From Flavobacteriaceae bacterium (GTDB lineage Bacteria; Bacteroidota; Bacteroidia; Flavobacteriales; Flavobacteriaceae): a stretch of 38,767 bases of DNA. Where the stretch lies: assembly GCA_023258055.1 (NCBI GenBank), contig JALRAI010000006.1, positions 1-38,767 of the forward strand, in the 5' to 3' direction. The translations under genes were made by a program, and so were the position numbers. Of the stretch, positions 16,400 to 25,960 are shown piece after piece; position 1 is the stretch's first letter, and each line of letters opens with the position of its first letter. Below the pieces are notes generated by a model. It was not told the origin of the DNA, made no database searches, and saw nothing but the letters and a program-made list of their open reading frames with translations.

Positions 16400-17815
16400 A
16401 TGAAGAAATACTTGGTTCGCGGTTTAATTTTGACCGTTTTCAGTCTGTTTTTGTTTTCAGCATGTGAAGACGAACCATTAACTGGTGATTTCGTCACCGA
16501 AGAAGAAGCCAATGACACCAGTGTGTTTACGGCAACAATTAACGGAGAAGCTTTTTCCGCATCAACCACTACCGGGCAATTGATTAACGGGGTATTGCTG
16601 ATGACCGGTACGGATTATTTTGGCAATATTATTTCTATTGTCATTACCAATATTGGGACATGTACATTTGACTTGACCCAGGAGATTAACCCTACGAGTT
16701 TTATTCTAGAAGCCCCTACCGAGGCCCCTTATGAGGTGCTCAGCAGCCTAGGTGGTTCAGGTACAGCGGTCATTGAAGCATACGATCAGGACAATCAAAC
16801 GGTCAGTGGTTTATTTACTTTTACCGCCATCAGAGAAGTTAGCGATGGGGCAGGAGGAACCATTACCGAGTCCGTGGTGGTGACCAATGGAGTATTTACC
16901 GATATCCCGTTTACCTTAGTCGATGGGTCTTTGGATCCATTTGAGTGTGATAATGGTGGTGTTGATCCAGGAGATGACCCAGGCGATTCCGGTATTGTTG
17001 ACCCAGAAAGTAGCTTTTTTGCCCTTGTAGATGGTCAGGAATTCATCGATGAGACCTTTGTAGCTGAAATCTTGATGGTGGGGAGTGATGAAGTTGTGAA
17101 ATTAACGGCTACCGCACCAACGCTTGAGCGCATGGAGTTCTTTATTCCCATGGGGCTTAGTGTTGGGACTTATGAGTTCGATCCTATTTTTAATGGATCA
17201 AACCTCACCGTAGCTTATACCGACAGCCAGGGTACTGAAGCCATGACATCTATGTCGGGCTCTATTACTTTTGAAGAATACGGAAATATCACCGGTAAGC
17301 TCGCCGCGACATTTGCCTTTACGGCTACAGATCCTATTGGTATCAATGAGGGTGAAGTCTTGGTGACTGAAGGGGTTTTTATAATGGATTATCGCCCAGA
17401 CGCAGCCATTGCAGAAAATACAATGAGTGCTGAGGTAGATGGGAGTAGTTTTGCAGCGACTTCTGTGGAGGTCTTGCTTAACCCGAGTTATGATACGACT
17501 TATGTTCAATTAACAGGAATTGATGCTGATACAAATCGATCCATAGCCCTTAGCTTTCCTATTGATGTTATGCCCGGAACCTATGCGTTAACAGCCAGTG
17601 TTGAGACAGGCGTGGAGAGTGTAGGCCTGTATAACCCGGATATTGAAAATGCACAGCTTTATTATGCTGCCCCAGGTCAATTGATCATAACCAGTTATCA
17701 GTATTCTGATGGAGTTATTGAAGGGCAATTTAGTTTTATCGCCCTTGATCCTAATGGTTTTTACATCGAAGAATATTCCATTGAAAACGGTGTATTTACC
17801 CTGACCATACCTTAA
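16400..17815 (+). CDS. Lipoprotein with three DUF6252-like repeats
   Basis: 471 residues from the ATG at 16400; an upstream in-frame start at 16343 is less likely because the signal peptide MKKYLVRGLILTVFSLFLFSAC begins at the later Met with lipobox FSAC and C22. The mature part holds three similar beta-rich units at about 41-170, 215-345 and 350-471. Each begins with a small-molecule-like turn (TATINGEAFSAS, FFALVDGQEF, SAEVDGSSFAA) and ends with a GLFTFTA or GQFSFIALDP strand and an NGVF turn. An acidic Asp-Gly linker (DPGDDPGDSGIVDPES) separates the first two. The pattern is that of the DUF6252 family. Function unknown; probably surface-exposed. Confidence 0.75.
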   Translation: MKKYLVRGLILTVFSLFLFSACEDEPLTGDFVTEEEANDTSVFTATINGEAFSASTTTGQLINGVLLMTGTDYFGNIISIVITNIGTCTFDLTQEINPTSFILEAPTEAPYEVLSSLGGSGTAVIEAYDQDNQTVSGLFTFTAIREVSDGAGGTITESVVVTNGVFTDIPFTLVDGSLDPFECDNGGVDPGDDPGDSGIVDPESSFFALVDGQEFIDETFVAEILMVGSDEVVKLTATAPTLERMEFFIPMGLSVGTYEFDPIFNGSNLTVAYTDSQGTEAMTSMSGSITFEEYGNITGKLAATFAFTATDPIGINEGEVLVTEGVFIMDYRPDAAIAENTMSAEVDGSSFAATSVEVLLNPSYDTTYVQLTGIDADTNRSIALSFPIDVMPGTYALTASVETGVESVGLYNPDIENAQLYYAAPGQLIITSYQYSDGVIEGQFSFIALDPNGFYIEEYSIENGVFTLTIP

Positions 17816-17854
17816 GTATTGGGATAATTCCCGAAACACTTAGCAAAAAAATAA

Positions 17855-17883
17855 AATACCTGGTTTTCCGGGTATTTTTTTTG
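17855..17883 (+). terminator. Rho-independent terminator after the repeat lipoprotein
   Basis: Stem aatacctgg (17855-17863) pairs with ccgggtatt (17868-17876) with one G-T pair, followed by T-run 17875-17882. Confidence 0.85.
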
Positions 17884-17949
17884 GTTTTAGTGCGATATGG
17901 CATAACTATTGACCTAATTGCTGTAGACAGTCAGTGTAATAGTCGATTA

Positions 17950-18021
17950 TTAGCGCTAAAGCACTGAAATAATGGAGATAAACAATAAAGTGATGATGGT
18001 TACACCGACCCGTGGTGTGAC
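17950..18021 (+). promoter_or_regulatory. Palindrome and hairpin in the lon leader
   Basis: TTAGCGCTAA at 17950-17959 is a perfect 10-base palindrome. Farther down, gttacacc (17999-18006) pairs with ggtgtgac (18014-18021) over a 7-base loop with one G-T pair. The hairpin ends 20 bases before the lon ATG. No TANNTTTG box is seen here. A regulatory role (operator or RNA thermometer) is an inference. Confidence 0.4.
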
Positions 18022-18041
18022 ATAATGACCGAGATATAACT

Positions 18042-20498
18042 ATGTCAAAAGCCAAACTTATTAATCTAGACAGTTTGTCATTTAAAGACTTGAACGAGGA
18101 TGCAGAGTTTATTCCTTTGCTCAGTGCTGAAGACGAACAAGCAATGTCTTCTGAAGAGTTACCAGAGACCCTGCCTATTTTGCCTTTAAAAAATACGGTA
18201 TTGTTTCCAGGAGTAGTGATTCCCATTACTGCAGGTCGCGATAAGTCCATTAACCTGATCAATCAAACCAATCAAGGCAGTAAGGTTATTGGGGTGGTGG
18301 CCCAAAAGGAGGAGGCCCAAGAAAATCCTGAATCAAAAGATATTTACCAGGTGGGTACAGTAGCCCGTATCCTGCGCGTACTTAAAATGCCTGATGGCAA
18401 TGTCACCGTGATTATTCAAGGGAAAAAGCGCTTTGAAATTGATCAGGTCGTTACTACAGACCCATTTCTCACAGCCACAATTAAAGAAGTTGATGAAAAG
18501 CGGCCAGAGAAGGATGACAAAGAATTTAGTACGATTATCGATTCAATTAAAGAATTGGCCATCGACATTATCAAGGATAGTCCTAATATTCCATCGGATG
18601 CCGCTTTTGCGATAAAAAATATTGAGAGCACTTCTTTTTTGATCAATTTTGTTTGTTCTAATTTGAACATCACGGTTCCGGAGAAACAAAGTCTTTTGGA
18701 GATCAATAGCCTCAATGATCGCGCCTTACAAACCCTTAAATTCTTAAATATAGAACTGCAGAAATTATCGCTAAAAATGGACATACAGTCCAAGGTTGAA
18801 AGCGATATGTCTCAGCAGCAAAGAGAGTACTTTCTGCATCAGCAGATGAAGACCATTCAAGAAGAGCTGGGGGGAACTTCATATGAGGCTGAAATAGAGG
18901 AGATGCGCCTGGCCAGTAAAAACAAAAAGTGGTCTAAGGAAGTGGGGCAGCATTTTGAGAAAGAACTCGGTAAACTTCAGCGCATGAATCCTCAGGTGGC
19001 CGAATTTAGTATTCAGCGCAATTACCTAGACCTTATGCTTGAACTGCCATGGTCTGAATTCAGTCAGGATGTTTTTGACCTTAAGCGGGCGCAAAAAATA
19101 CTCGACAGGGATCATTTTGGTTTAGACGACGTAAAAAAGCGCATCATCGAATATTTGGCTGTGCTCAAGTTGCGCAAGGATATGAAATCGCCTATTTTGT
19201 GTTTGTACGGACCTCCTGGTGTGGGTAAAACTTCTTTGGGTAAATCTATTGCAGAAGCCCTTGGGCGTCAATATGTGCGCATGTCACTGGGTGGCCTGCG
19301 TGATGAGGCTGAAATAAGAGGACACAGAAAAACTTATATCGGCGCTATGCCGGGTCGTATCCTTCAAAGTATTAAAAAAGCAGGAAAAGCAAACCCTGTA
19401 TTTGTTTTGGATGAGATTGATAAGCTCTCTGCGAGTCATCAAGGCGATCCATCATCGGCCATGCTCGAGGTTTTGGATCCGGAACAGAATAATGCTTTTT
19501 ACGACAACTACTTAGAATTGGGTTACGACCTTTCTCAAGTAATGTTTGTGGCCACATCTAATAGTTTGAGTCACATTCAGCCAGCGCTTTTAGATCGTAT
19601 GGAGATTATTGAGGTTTCGGGCTATACCATAGAAGAGAAGGTGGAAATTGCCCACCGACATTTATTGCCTAAGCAGCTAAAGGAGCACGGTTTAAACAAA
19701 GGGCATTTGAAAATCCACAAGCGCCAGTTGGCCTTTATAGTTGAGGGTTATACCCGAGAGAGTGGGGTGCGTGGGCTAGAGAAAAAAATTGCCAAAATGG
19801 TCCGTTATGCCGCCATGAATATCGCCATGGACCAGCCTTATACGGTTAGTGTGGATCAAAAAACCATTGAGGAAGTTTTGGGCGCTCCAAAGCTTGAGCG
19901 CGATAAGTATGAAAATAACGATGTGGCTGGTGTGGTTACGGGTCTTGCTTGGACACGAGTGGGTGGTGACATTCTTTTTATAGAGTCGGCCATCTCAGAA
20001 GGGAAAGGGCAATTGACGATGACCGGAAATTTGGGTACGGTGATGAAAGAATCCGCTACCATTGCTCTTGAATTTATAAAATCACATGCCGAGCCTCTGG
20101 GTATTGACCCTCAAGTCTTTAAAAACAACAACATTCACATCCACGTGCCTGAAGGGGCCACCCCTAAAGACGGCCCTAGTGCAGGTGTTACCATGCTCAC
20201 ATCTTTAGTGTCCTTATTTACGCAGCGCAAGGTCAAAAAGAGTTTGGCCATGACTGGAGAAATCACTTTACGCGGAAAAGTCTTGCCCGTGGGTGGTATT
20301 AAAGAAAAGATCTTGGCAGCAAAGCGGGCAAGAATTAAGGAAATCATTTTATGTGAAGGCAATCGCAAGGATATTTTGGAGATCCCAGAGCATTATCTCA
20401 AAGGATTAACCTTTCATTATGTCACGGACATGATGGATGTGGTTTCTATTGCTGTGACCAAACAACGCGTAAAAAGTCCGAAAAAGCTTTGGGACTAA
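18042..20498 (+). CDS. lon: ATP-dependent Lon protease
   Basis: Degrades misfolded and regulatory proteins in the cytoplasm. The 818 residues include the N-terminal substrate domain ([19 protein letters not shown]), a coiled middle, the AAA+ module with Walker A GPPGVGKT at 390-397 and Walker B FVLDEIDK, and a C-terminal serine protease domain with catalytic S713 (DGPSAGVTM) and K756 ([12 protein letters not shown]), spaced 43 apart as in E. coli (S679, K722). The N-terminal 30 residues before this domain are acidic and specific to this group. The start ATG follows a hairpin leader. A stand-alone gene. Confidence 0.97.
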   Translation: MSKAKLINLDSLSFKDLNEDAEFIPLLSAEDEQAMSSEELPETLPILPLKNTVLFPGVVIPITAGRDKSINLINQTNQGSKVIGVVAQKEEAQENPESKDIYQVGTVARILRVLKMPDGNVTVIIQGKKRFEIDQVVTTDPFLTATIKEVDEKRPEKDDKEFSTIIDSIKELAIDIIKDSPNIPSDAAFAIKNIESTSFLINFVCSNLNITVPEKQSLLEINSLNDRALQTLKFLNIELQKLSLKMDIQSKVESDMSQQQREYFLHQQMKTIQEELGGTSYEAEIEEMRLASKNKKWSKEVGQHFEKELGKLQRMNPQVAEFSIQRNYLDLMLELPWSEFSQDVFDLKRAQKILDRDHFGLDDVKKRIIEYLAVLKLRKDMKSPILCLYGPPGVGKTSLGKSIAEALGRQYVRMSLGGLRDEAEIRGHRKTYIGAMPGRILQSIKKAGKANPVFVLDEIDKLSASHQGDPSSAMLEVLDPEQNNAFYDNYLELGYDLSQVMFVATSNSLSHIQPALLDRMEIIEVSGYTIEEKVEIAHRHLLPKQLKEHGLNKGHLKIHKRQLAFIVEGYTRESGVRGLEKKIAKMVRYAAMNIAMDQPYTVSVDQKTIEEVLGAPKLERDKYENNDVAGVVTGLAWTRVGGDILFIESAISEGKGQLTMTGNLGTVMKESATIALEFIKSHAEPLGIDPQVFKNNNIHIHVPEGATPKDGPSAGVTMLTSLVSLFTQRKVKKSLAMTGEITLRGKVLPVGGIKEKILAAKRARIKEIILCEGNRKDILEIPEHYLKGLTFHYVTDMMDVVSIAVTKQRVKSPKKLWD

Positions 20499-20580
20499 AA
20501 CAAGACCTACTTTTATTTGGCTTGAAAATAAAGTATCATTGTAGTCGTTAATCAAACCAGTGATTGATACCATTAGGATA

Positions 20581-21597
20581 ATGAGATTGTGGCCTTTGAC
20601 GATACTGATGATATGCACCCAATTGGGTATGGCACAAGTAGGGGGCTCAGCAACCTATCAATTTTTAAATTTGGGCGTGAGCCCCAGACAGGTCGCCTTA
20701 GGGGGTAAGATCGTCACTAATTTTGATTACGACCCAACCCAAGCCCTTTTAAATCCTGCGACCATAAATCCTGCAATGGACAATCAATTGTCCGTTAACT
20801 TTAATAATTACGTGTCCGACATCGCTTACGGCACAGCGAGTTATGCTTATTTATGGGACAGAAGGACTCAAGTATTACATACAGGAATTACCTACATCAA
20901 TTACGGGCGTTTCGCGGGCTATGATGAGCAAGGCCAGTCGACCTCCTCTTTTACCGGAGGAGAACTTGCCGTCTCTGTGGGCCATGCCAAAAACATTCCT
21001 TATACGGATTGGTATTTTGGGGGTAATCTTAAATTTATTTCTTCAACACTTGAGCAATATAACTCAACGGGGATTGCGCTAGACTTTGGCGTGCTTTACC
21101 GCAACGAGGCCGAGGGCTTAAATTTTGGCTTGGTGGCCCGAAATTTTGGCGCTCAATTAGACCCTTATGACATTACCGCTGAAAAACTTCCTTTTGAATT
21201 GGTAGCCGGAGTTTCTCAGGATTTAGAAAATATTCCCGTGCGTTGGCATTTGACCATGGAACACTTGGAAAACTGGCGGCTGGCTTTTGCTAATCCCAAT
21301 AGAGATGAAATTGATTTAGAAGGAAACGCCACGAGTGAAAACATCAATTTTATTGACGAAATCATAAGACATGCCATTGTTGGGGTTGAACTTTTTCCTG
21401 ACAAAGGATTCAATTTGCGTCTGGGTTATAGTTTTAGACGCGGCGAGGAGTTACGTATCCTAGATCAGCGTTCCTTTGCAGGTTTGAGTGCAGGTTTTGG
21501 GATTAAATTAAATAAATTGCGCTTTAGTTATGCCTACAGCCGTTTTAACAACGCGGCGGCAACGAGCTTTTTTGGGTTAAACATGAATCTACAATAA
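20581..21597 (+). CDS. porQ: PorQ, type IX secretion outer-membrane protein
   Basis: 338 residues from the ATG at 20581, with signal peptide MRLWPLTILMICTQLGMAQ; an upstream GTG at 20560 would only lengthen it. The mature start GGSATYQFLNLGVSPRQVALG is that of the PorV/PorQ family of beta barrels, and the ending FSYAYSRFNNAAATSFFGLN is a typical last barrel strand. PorQ acts with PorZ, PorU and PorV in the attachment complex that anchors type IX cargo to A-LPS. The porQ-cmk-rpsA order is typical of flavobacteria. Its stop overlaps the cmk start by one base. Confidence 0.88.
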   Translation: MRLWPLTILMICTQLGMAQVGGSATYQFLNLGVSPRQVALGGKIVTNFDYDPTQALLNPATINPAMDNQLSVNFNNYVSDIAYGTASYAYLWDRRTQVLHTGITYINYGRFAGYDEQGQSTSSFTGGELAVSVGHAKNIPYTDWYFGGNLKFISSTLEQYNSTGIALDFGVLYRNEAEGLNFGLVARNFGAQLDPYDITAEKLPFELVAGVSQDLENIPVRWHLTMEHLENWRLAFANPNRDEIDLEGNATSENINFIDEIIRHAIVGVELFPDKGFNLRLGYSFRRGEELRILDQRSFAGLSAGFGIKLNKLRFSYAYSRFNNAAATSFFGLNMNLQ

Positions 21598-22286
21598 TGC
21601 GACGTATCATAATAACCGTTGATGGTCACTCTTCTACAGGAAAAAGTACGGTAGCCAAACAAATGGCTGCTGAGCTCGGTTACATATACATCGATAGTGG
21701 TGCCATGTACCGCTCTGTGACTCTTTACGCCATAGAACATGGTTTGATCTCCCAAAATGCTTTAGACAAGTCAGCACTGCTGGAGGCCTTGCCAGAGATA
21801 AAAATCAATTTCTCATGGGACAATGGAGTCAATAAGACTTTACTCAATGGTAGAGATGTTTCTGAGCTAATTCGAAGCATGGAGATTTCGGAAATGGTCA
21901 GCCGTATTGCGGCTTTGCCGGAGGTTCGCGCCAAAATGGTTGAGATTCAGCGGTCATTTGGAGTCTCAGGTGGGGTTGTTATGGATGGACGCGATATAGG
22001 TTCGGTTGTTTTTCCTGAAGCTGAATTAAAGATTTTTATGACGGCCTCTGCTCAGGTTAGGGCCCAAAGAAGGCATGCAGAGCTTTTGGCCTCTGGTCAA
22101 GAGGTAACTTATGAAGCAGTTTTAGAAAATCTACAGTCTAGGGACACCATGGATTCTGAGCGTGCTGTATCCCCCTTGATTGTGCCTGAAGGCGCTATTG
22201 TTATTGACAACAGCGAGATGAATCAGCACGATCAATTCAATATGATACTGCAATTGGCTCAAGATAGAATTTTTGGGCGTGTTTAA
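21597..22286 (+). CDS. cmk: Cytidylate kinase
   Basis: Phosphorylates CMP and dCMP for RNA, DNA and sugar-nucleotide pathways (the last links it to CMP-Kdo). The 229 residues match the family: P-loop GHSSTGKST at 10-18, SGAMYRSVT for nucleotide binding, and the DGRDIGSVVFPEAELKIFM block. The ATG shares a base with the porQ stop (TAATG). It is followed by rpsA, with its own promoter. Confidence 0.95.
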   Translation: MRRIIITVDGHSSTGKSTVAKQMAAELGYIYIDSGAMYRSVTLYAIEHGLISQNALDKSALLEALPEIKINFSWDNGVNKTLLNGRDVSELIRSMEISEMVSRIAALPEVRAKMVEIQRSFGVSGGVVMDGRDIGSVVFPEAELKIFMTASAQVRAQRRHAELLASGQEVTYEAVLENLQSRDTMDSERAVSPLIVPEGAIVIDNSEMNQHDQFNMILQLAQDRIFGRV

Positions 22287-22350
22287 TCCCCAATAGACGA
22301 CTGATTGATAACCAGCCAAAATTCGCATCAATAAACTGATTTTTAATGTT

Positions 22351-22380
22351 TTGATATTCCGTGGGAATATTCTATTTTTG
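22351..22380 (+). promoter_or_regulatory. Promoter of rpsA
   Basis: TTG at 22351-22353, a 19-base spacer, then TATTTTTG at 22373-22380. This is the best match in the window to TTG-N17-23-TANNTTTG. Transcription would begin near 22386, giving a leader of about 140 bases. Confidence 0.7.
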
Positions 22381-22384
22381 CCAC

Positions 22385-22512
22385 CCTTTTTGACGCCAAC
22401 CAAAGGCAAAAAGGATCAAAAAACTGATTTAATCCTTCTGTGGACTTACAGCGTTAGCCTTTGGGTAAACCGCAGAATACAAATGGTTATTCCAAGCCTA
22501 ATTTGGAATACC
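22385..22512 (+). promoter_or_regulatory. Structured leader of rpsA with two hairpins
   Basis: Hairpin one: cctttttg (22385-22392) pairs with caaaaagg (22407-22414), with a further short stem inside. Hairpin two: ggt (22485-22487), a bulged T, then attccaa (22489-22495) pairs with ttggaatacc (22503-22512). It ends 11 bases before the start codon at 22524, and no Shine-Dalgarno sequence is seen after it. Such leaders on rpsA autoregulate S1 in enterobacteria; here it is only a candidate. Confidence 0.5.
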
Positions 22513-22523
22513 AAATTTATCAA

Positions 22524-24359
22524 ATGGCTGAACAAGCAAACAACGAAGCTGTTGAAACTCAAGAAACAGCGGCAGTAGAAGCAAAAAAAGCAGATACTGG
22601 AGTTCAGAATCCTGAACAATTTCTAAAAGATTTTAACTGGCACAACTACGAAGAGGGCATTGATCCTGTCGATGAAGGTCAGTTAGAAGAATTCGAAAAA
22701 CTCGTAGCACAAAACTTTGTCGATACTTTGAATGATGAGGTCGTAGAAGGAGTAGTGGTGCATTTAACTGATAGAGATGCCATCATCGATATCAATGCAA
22801 AAAGTGAAGGTGTAATCTCACTTAACGAATTCCGTTACAATCCAAATCTTAAAGTTGGGGACAAAGTTGAGGTGTTGATCGATGTGCGTGAAGACGCTAC
22901 GGGTCAACTCGTATTGTCTCACCGTAAAGCGCGTACCATCAAAGCTTGGGATCGCGTGAATGCGGCGCACGACGAAGGATCTGTAGTAAACGGATTTGTA
23001 AAATGTCGTACCAAAGGTGGTATGATTGTAGATGTATTTGGTATTGAGGCGTTCTTGCCTGGGTCACAAATTGACGTAAAACCAATTCGTGATTACGATG
23101 TCTATGTAGGAAAAACTATGGAATTCAAAGTGGTTAAAATCAACCACGAATTCAAAAACGTAGTGGTATCTCACAAAGCCCTTATCGAAGCAGATATCGA
23201 AGAGCAGAAGAAAGAAATCATCGGTCAACTAGAAAAAGGTCAAGTCCTAGAAGGTGTTGTGAAAAACGTAACATCTTACGGGGTATTTGTCGATCTTGGT
23301 GGTGTTGATGGATTGGTGCACATTACGGACCTTTCTTGGTCTCGTATTAACCACCCAAGTGAAATCGTGGAGCTGGATCAAAAGCTAAACGTTGTTATCT
23401 TGGATTTTGATGAAGATAAAACACGTATCCAGTTGGGTATGAAGCAGCTTAGTGCCCACCCATGGGAGGCTCTAGGCGACGAATTAAAAGTTGGTGATCA
23501 CGTCAAAGGAAAAGTAGTTGTAATCGCTGATTACGGTGCTTTTGTTGAGGTTGCTGAAGGTGTAGAAGGACTGGTTCACGTGAGTGAAATGTCTTGGTCT
23601 ACACACTTGCGCAGTGCACAAGATTTTGTCAATGTAGGCGATGAGGTAGAAGCAGTTGTTTTGACTCTAGACCGCGAGGAGCGCAAAATGTCTCTTGGTA
23701 TCAAGCAATTGACGCCAGATCCATGGACTGACATCACTACTAAATACCCTGTAGGTTCTAAGCACACAGGAATAGTGCGCAACTTCACCAATTTTGGAGT
23801 CTTTGTAGAACTTGAAGAGGGTATTGATGGATTGATCTACATTAGCGATCTTTCTTGGACTAAGAAAGTGAAGCATCCAAGTGAATTTACTTCTATCGGT
23901 GAAAAACTAGAAGTAGTGGTTCTTGAATTGGATGTTGAGGGTCGTAAACTAAGCCTTGGCCACAAGCAAACTATGGATAACCCATGGGATAAGTATGAGG
24001 CTGAGTTCGGTGTAGGGACCAAGCACACCACCAAAATTGACGAAATGGTCGACAAAGGTGCTGTGATTAACTTTAATGATGACATCACTGCTTTTGTCCC
24101 TAAACGTCACTTAGAAAAAGAGGACGGTAGTATGCTTAAAGCTGGTGAAGAAGCTGAATTCGTAATTATTGAGTTCAACAAAGACTTTAAAAAGGTCGTT
24201 GCTTCTCACATGTCTATCCACAAGGAAGAAGAAGCTAAGATTGTCAAAAAAGCGGCTAAAGCTGCTGCTCAGCAGGCTGAGGAATCAAAGCCAACCTTGG
24301 GTGACGCCAATGCGAAGCTTCAAGAAATTAAGGACAAAATGGAAGGTAAAGGTCAATAG
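22524..24359 (+). CDS. rpsA: Ribosomal protein S1
   Basis: Binds mRNA at the small subunit and helps start translation. The 611 residues from MAEQANN hold six S1 domains in order: VVVHLTDRDAIIDIN (1), GFVKCRTKGGMIVDVFG (2), GVVKNVTSYGVFVDLGG (3), GKVVVIADYGAFVEV (4), GIVRNFTNFGVFVELEE (5) and TTKIDEMVDKGAVINF (6). The first two and last are less canonical, as usual. The N-terminus is acidic and the C-terminus is rich in K, A and E (AKIVKKAAKAAAQQAEE). The frame stays open upstream to 22461, but the ATG at 22524 gives the expected start. Bacteroidota mRNAs mostly lack Shine-Dalgarno sites, so S1 is important. Confidence 0.95.
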   Translation: MAEQANNEAVETQETAAVEAKKADTGVQNPEQFLKDFNWHNYEEGIDPVDEGQLEEFEKLVAQNFVDTLNDEVVEGVVVHLTDRDAIIDINAKSEGVISLNEFRYNPNLKVGDKVEVLIDVREDATGQLVLSHRKARTIKAWDRVNAAHDEGSVVNGFVKCRTKGGMIVDVFGIEAFLPGSQIDVKPIRDYDVYVGKTMEFKVVKINHEFKNVVVSHKALIEADIEEQKKEIIGQLEKGQVLEGVVKNVTSYGVFVDLGGVDGLVHITDLSWSRINHPSEIVELDQKLNVVILDFDEDKTRIQLGMKQLSAHPWEALGDELKVGDHVKGKVVVIADYGAFVEVAEGVEGLVHVSEMSWSTHLRSAQDFVNVGDEVEAVVLTLDREERKMSLGIKQLTPDPWTDITTKYPVGSKHTGIVRNFTNFGVFVELEEGIDGLIYISDLSWTKKVKHPSEFTSIGEKLEVVVLELDVEGRKLSLGHKQTMDNPWDKYEAEFGVGTKHTTKIDEMVDKGAVINFNDDITAFVPKRHLEKEDGSMLKAGEEAEFVIIEFNKDFKKVVASHMSIHKEEEAKIVKKAAKAAAQQAEESKPTLGDANAKLQEIKDKMEGKGQ

Positions 24360-24388
24360 TGATCTGAATCTGACAGACTTAATATCAA

Positions 24389-24417
24389 AACCCGGCAGTC
24401 AAACTGCCGGGTTTTTT
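24389..24417 (+). terminator. Rho-independent terminator after rpsA
   Basis: Stem aacccggcag (24389-24398) pairs with ctgccgggtt (24404-24413) over a 5-base loop, followed by T-run 24412-24417. A strong GC stem. Confidence 0.9.
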
Positions 24418-24453
24418 ATGCCCGATTATGACGAAAAATTAGCCAAAAACACT

Positions 24454-24461
24454 TAAATTTG
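24454..24461 (+). promoter_or_regulatory. Candidate -7 promoter box for the pyrR operon
   Basis: TAAATTTG fits TANNTTTG and lies 29 bases before the pyrR ATG. No TTG at the usual spacing. No leader long enough for a PyrR attenuator is seen between it and the gene. Confidence 0.45.
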
Positions 24462-24490
24462 ACCCCTGAATCCGATTCAGATCTTTTCAC

Positions 24491-25030
24491 ATGAGCCAAA
24501 AAGTGCTTTTAAACGCAACGGAAATCCAGATCGCACTGCACCGTTTGGCTTGCCAACTCATTGAAAATCACAACAACTTTGAAAACACTGTCCTAGTGGG
24601 TCTTCAGCCTCGTGGGGTGTATTTAGCAGAACGCATTAAGTCTTTACTTGTAACAGATTACGGTATTGATCATGTATCCTTAGGTTATTTGGACATTACT
24701 TTTTTTAGAGATGATTTCAGACGCTCTGAAAAACCATTAGAGGCCAACAAGACACAGATTGATTTTATTGTCGAAGGCAAGAAAGTCGTGTTTATCGATG
24801 ATGTACTGTTTACGGGACGAAGCATACGGTCGGCCCTTACAGCGATTCAGAGTTTTGGACGACCTCAGGAAATCGAACTTTTGGTCTTAATCGACAGGCG
24901 TTTTAGTCGTCATCTGCCCATACAGCCTGATTATCGTGGTCGTCAGGTGGACGCCATTAATGGCGAAAAGGTTTTGGTGCGTTGGCAACAAAAAGATGGA
25001 GAGGACGCAGTATATCTCGTGGAGCAATAA
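24491..25030 (+). CDS. pyrR: PyrR: pyrimidine regulator / uracil phosphoribosyltransferase
   Basis: 179 residues with the PRPP-binding motif VVFIDDVLFTGRS (99-111) and the VGLQPRGVYLAERI loop at 36-49. The PyrR family both binds RNA to control pyr operons and has uracil phosphoribosyltransferase activity; which applies here is not shown, since no anti-terminator leader is visible. pyrB follows after 3 bases, which supports a pyrimidine role. First gene of a long operon. Confidence 0.9.
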   Translation: MSQKVLLNATEIQIALHRLACQLIENHNNFENTVLVGLQPRGVYLAERIKSLLVTDYGIDHVSLGYLDITFFRDDFRRSEKPLEANKTQIDFIVEGKKVVFIDDVLFTGRSIRSALTAIQSFGRPQEIELLVLIDRRFSRHLPIQPDYRGRQVDAINGEKVLVRWQQKDGEDAVYLVEQ

Positions 25031-25033
25031 AAT

Positions 25034-25960
25034 ATGAAGGAATTAAGTGTATCGCATTTACTCGGCATCAAATACCTCACTAGTGAGGATATTCAGTTGA
25101 TCTTTGAAACTGCTGATCATTTTAAAGAGGTTATCAATCGTCCGATTAAAAAAGTACCCTCGCTTCGAGACATTACCATTGCCAACTTATTTTTTGAAAA
25201 CAGTACGCGTACCCGACTCTCTTTTGAACTGGCCGAAAAAAGACTGTCGGCTGATGTGGTAAACTTTTCTGCCGCTTCATCATCAGTAAAAAAGGGAGAA
25301 ACGCTAATCGATACAGTTAATAATATTCTGGCCATGAAAGTGGATATGGTGGTGATGCGCCACCCGAATCCCGGTGCTGGAATCTTTTTGTCTAAGCACG
25401 TCAATGCACGCATTATTAATGCAGGTGATGGGGCGCATGAGCATCCTACACAAGCCCTATTGGACGCTTATTCTATTCGTGAATCCCTGGGCGAAGTCTC
25501 GGGTAAAAAGGTGGCTATAGTGGGTGACATATTACATTCACGTGTCGCCTTGTCTAATATTTTTGCTTTGACTAAGCTCGGGGCAGAGGTAAAGCTGTGT
25601 GGTCCAAAAACACTAATACCCAAACATGTAGAGACCTTAGGAGTGACTTATGAACCCTCACTACAAAAAACCATTGAATGGTGTGATGCGGTCAATATGC
25701 TCCGTGTCCAAAACGAGCGCATGTCCATGAGTTATTTTCCCTCCACCCGCGAATACGCTCAACAGTATGGTTTAACTCTGGATCATCTAAAAGCTCTAGA
25801 TAAGCAAATAATTGTGATGCACCCAGGGCCGATCAATAGAGGTGTTGAAATAACCAGTGCAGTAGCGGATAGCCCGCAAGCCATTATACTGGATCAGGTT
25901 CAAAATGGTGTTGCGATTCGAATGGCTGTAATTTACTTATTGGCCGCAAAGATTAAATAA
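25034..25960 (+). CDS. pyrB: Aspartate carbamoyltransferase catalytic subunit
   Basis: Joins carbamoyl phosphate and aspartate in the first committed step of pyrimidine synthesis. The 308 residues carry the carbamoyl-phosphate loop ENSTRTRLSFE (S57-T58-R59-T60-R61) and the mobile loop SSSVKKGETL near K86-K87. The aspartate-side motif NAGDGAHEHPTQALLD follows. No regulatory pyrI gene is adjacent. It lies between pyrR (3 bases before) and a 110-residue gene that starts on the very next base. Confidence 0.95.
   Translation: MKELSVSHLLGIKYLTSEDIQLIFETADHFKEVINRPIKKVPSLRDITIANLFFENSTRTRLSFELAEKRLSADVVNFSAASSSVKKGETLIDTVNNILAMKVDMVVMRHPNPGAGIFLSKHVNARIINAGDGAHEHPTQALLDAYSIRESLGEVSGKKVAIVGDILHSRVALSNIFALTKLGAEVKLCGPKTLIPKHVETLGVTYEPSLQKTIEWCDAVNMLRVQNERMSMSYFPSTREYAQQYGLTLDHLKALDKQIIVMHPGPINRGVEITSAVADSPQAIILDQVQNGVAIRMAVIYLLAAKIK

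Noticed and set aside
22461-22523. Longer start for rpsA
   Set aside because: The added 21 residues (MGKPQNTNGYSKPNLEYQIYQ) do not look like S1, and the region forms a hairpin leader.
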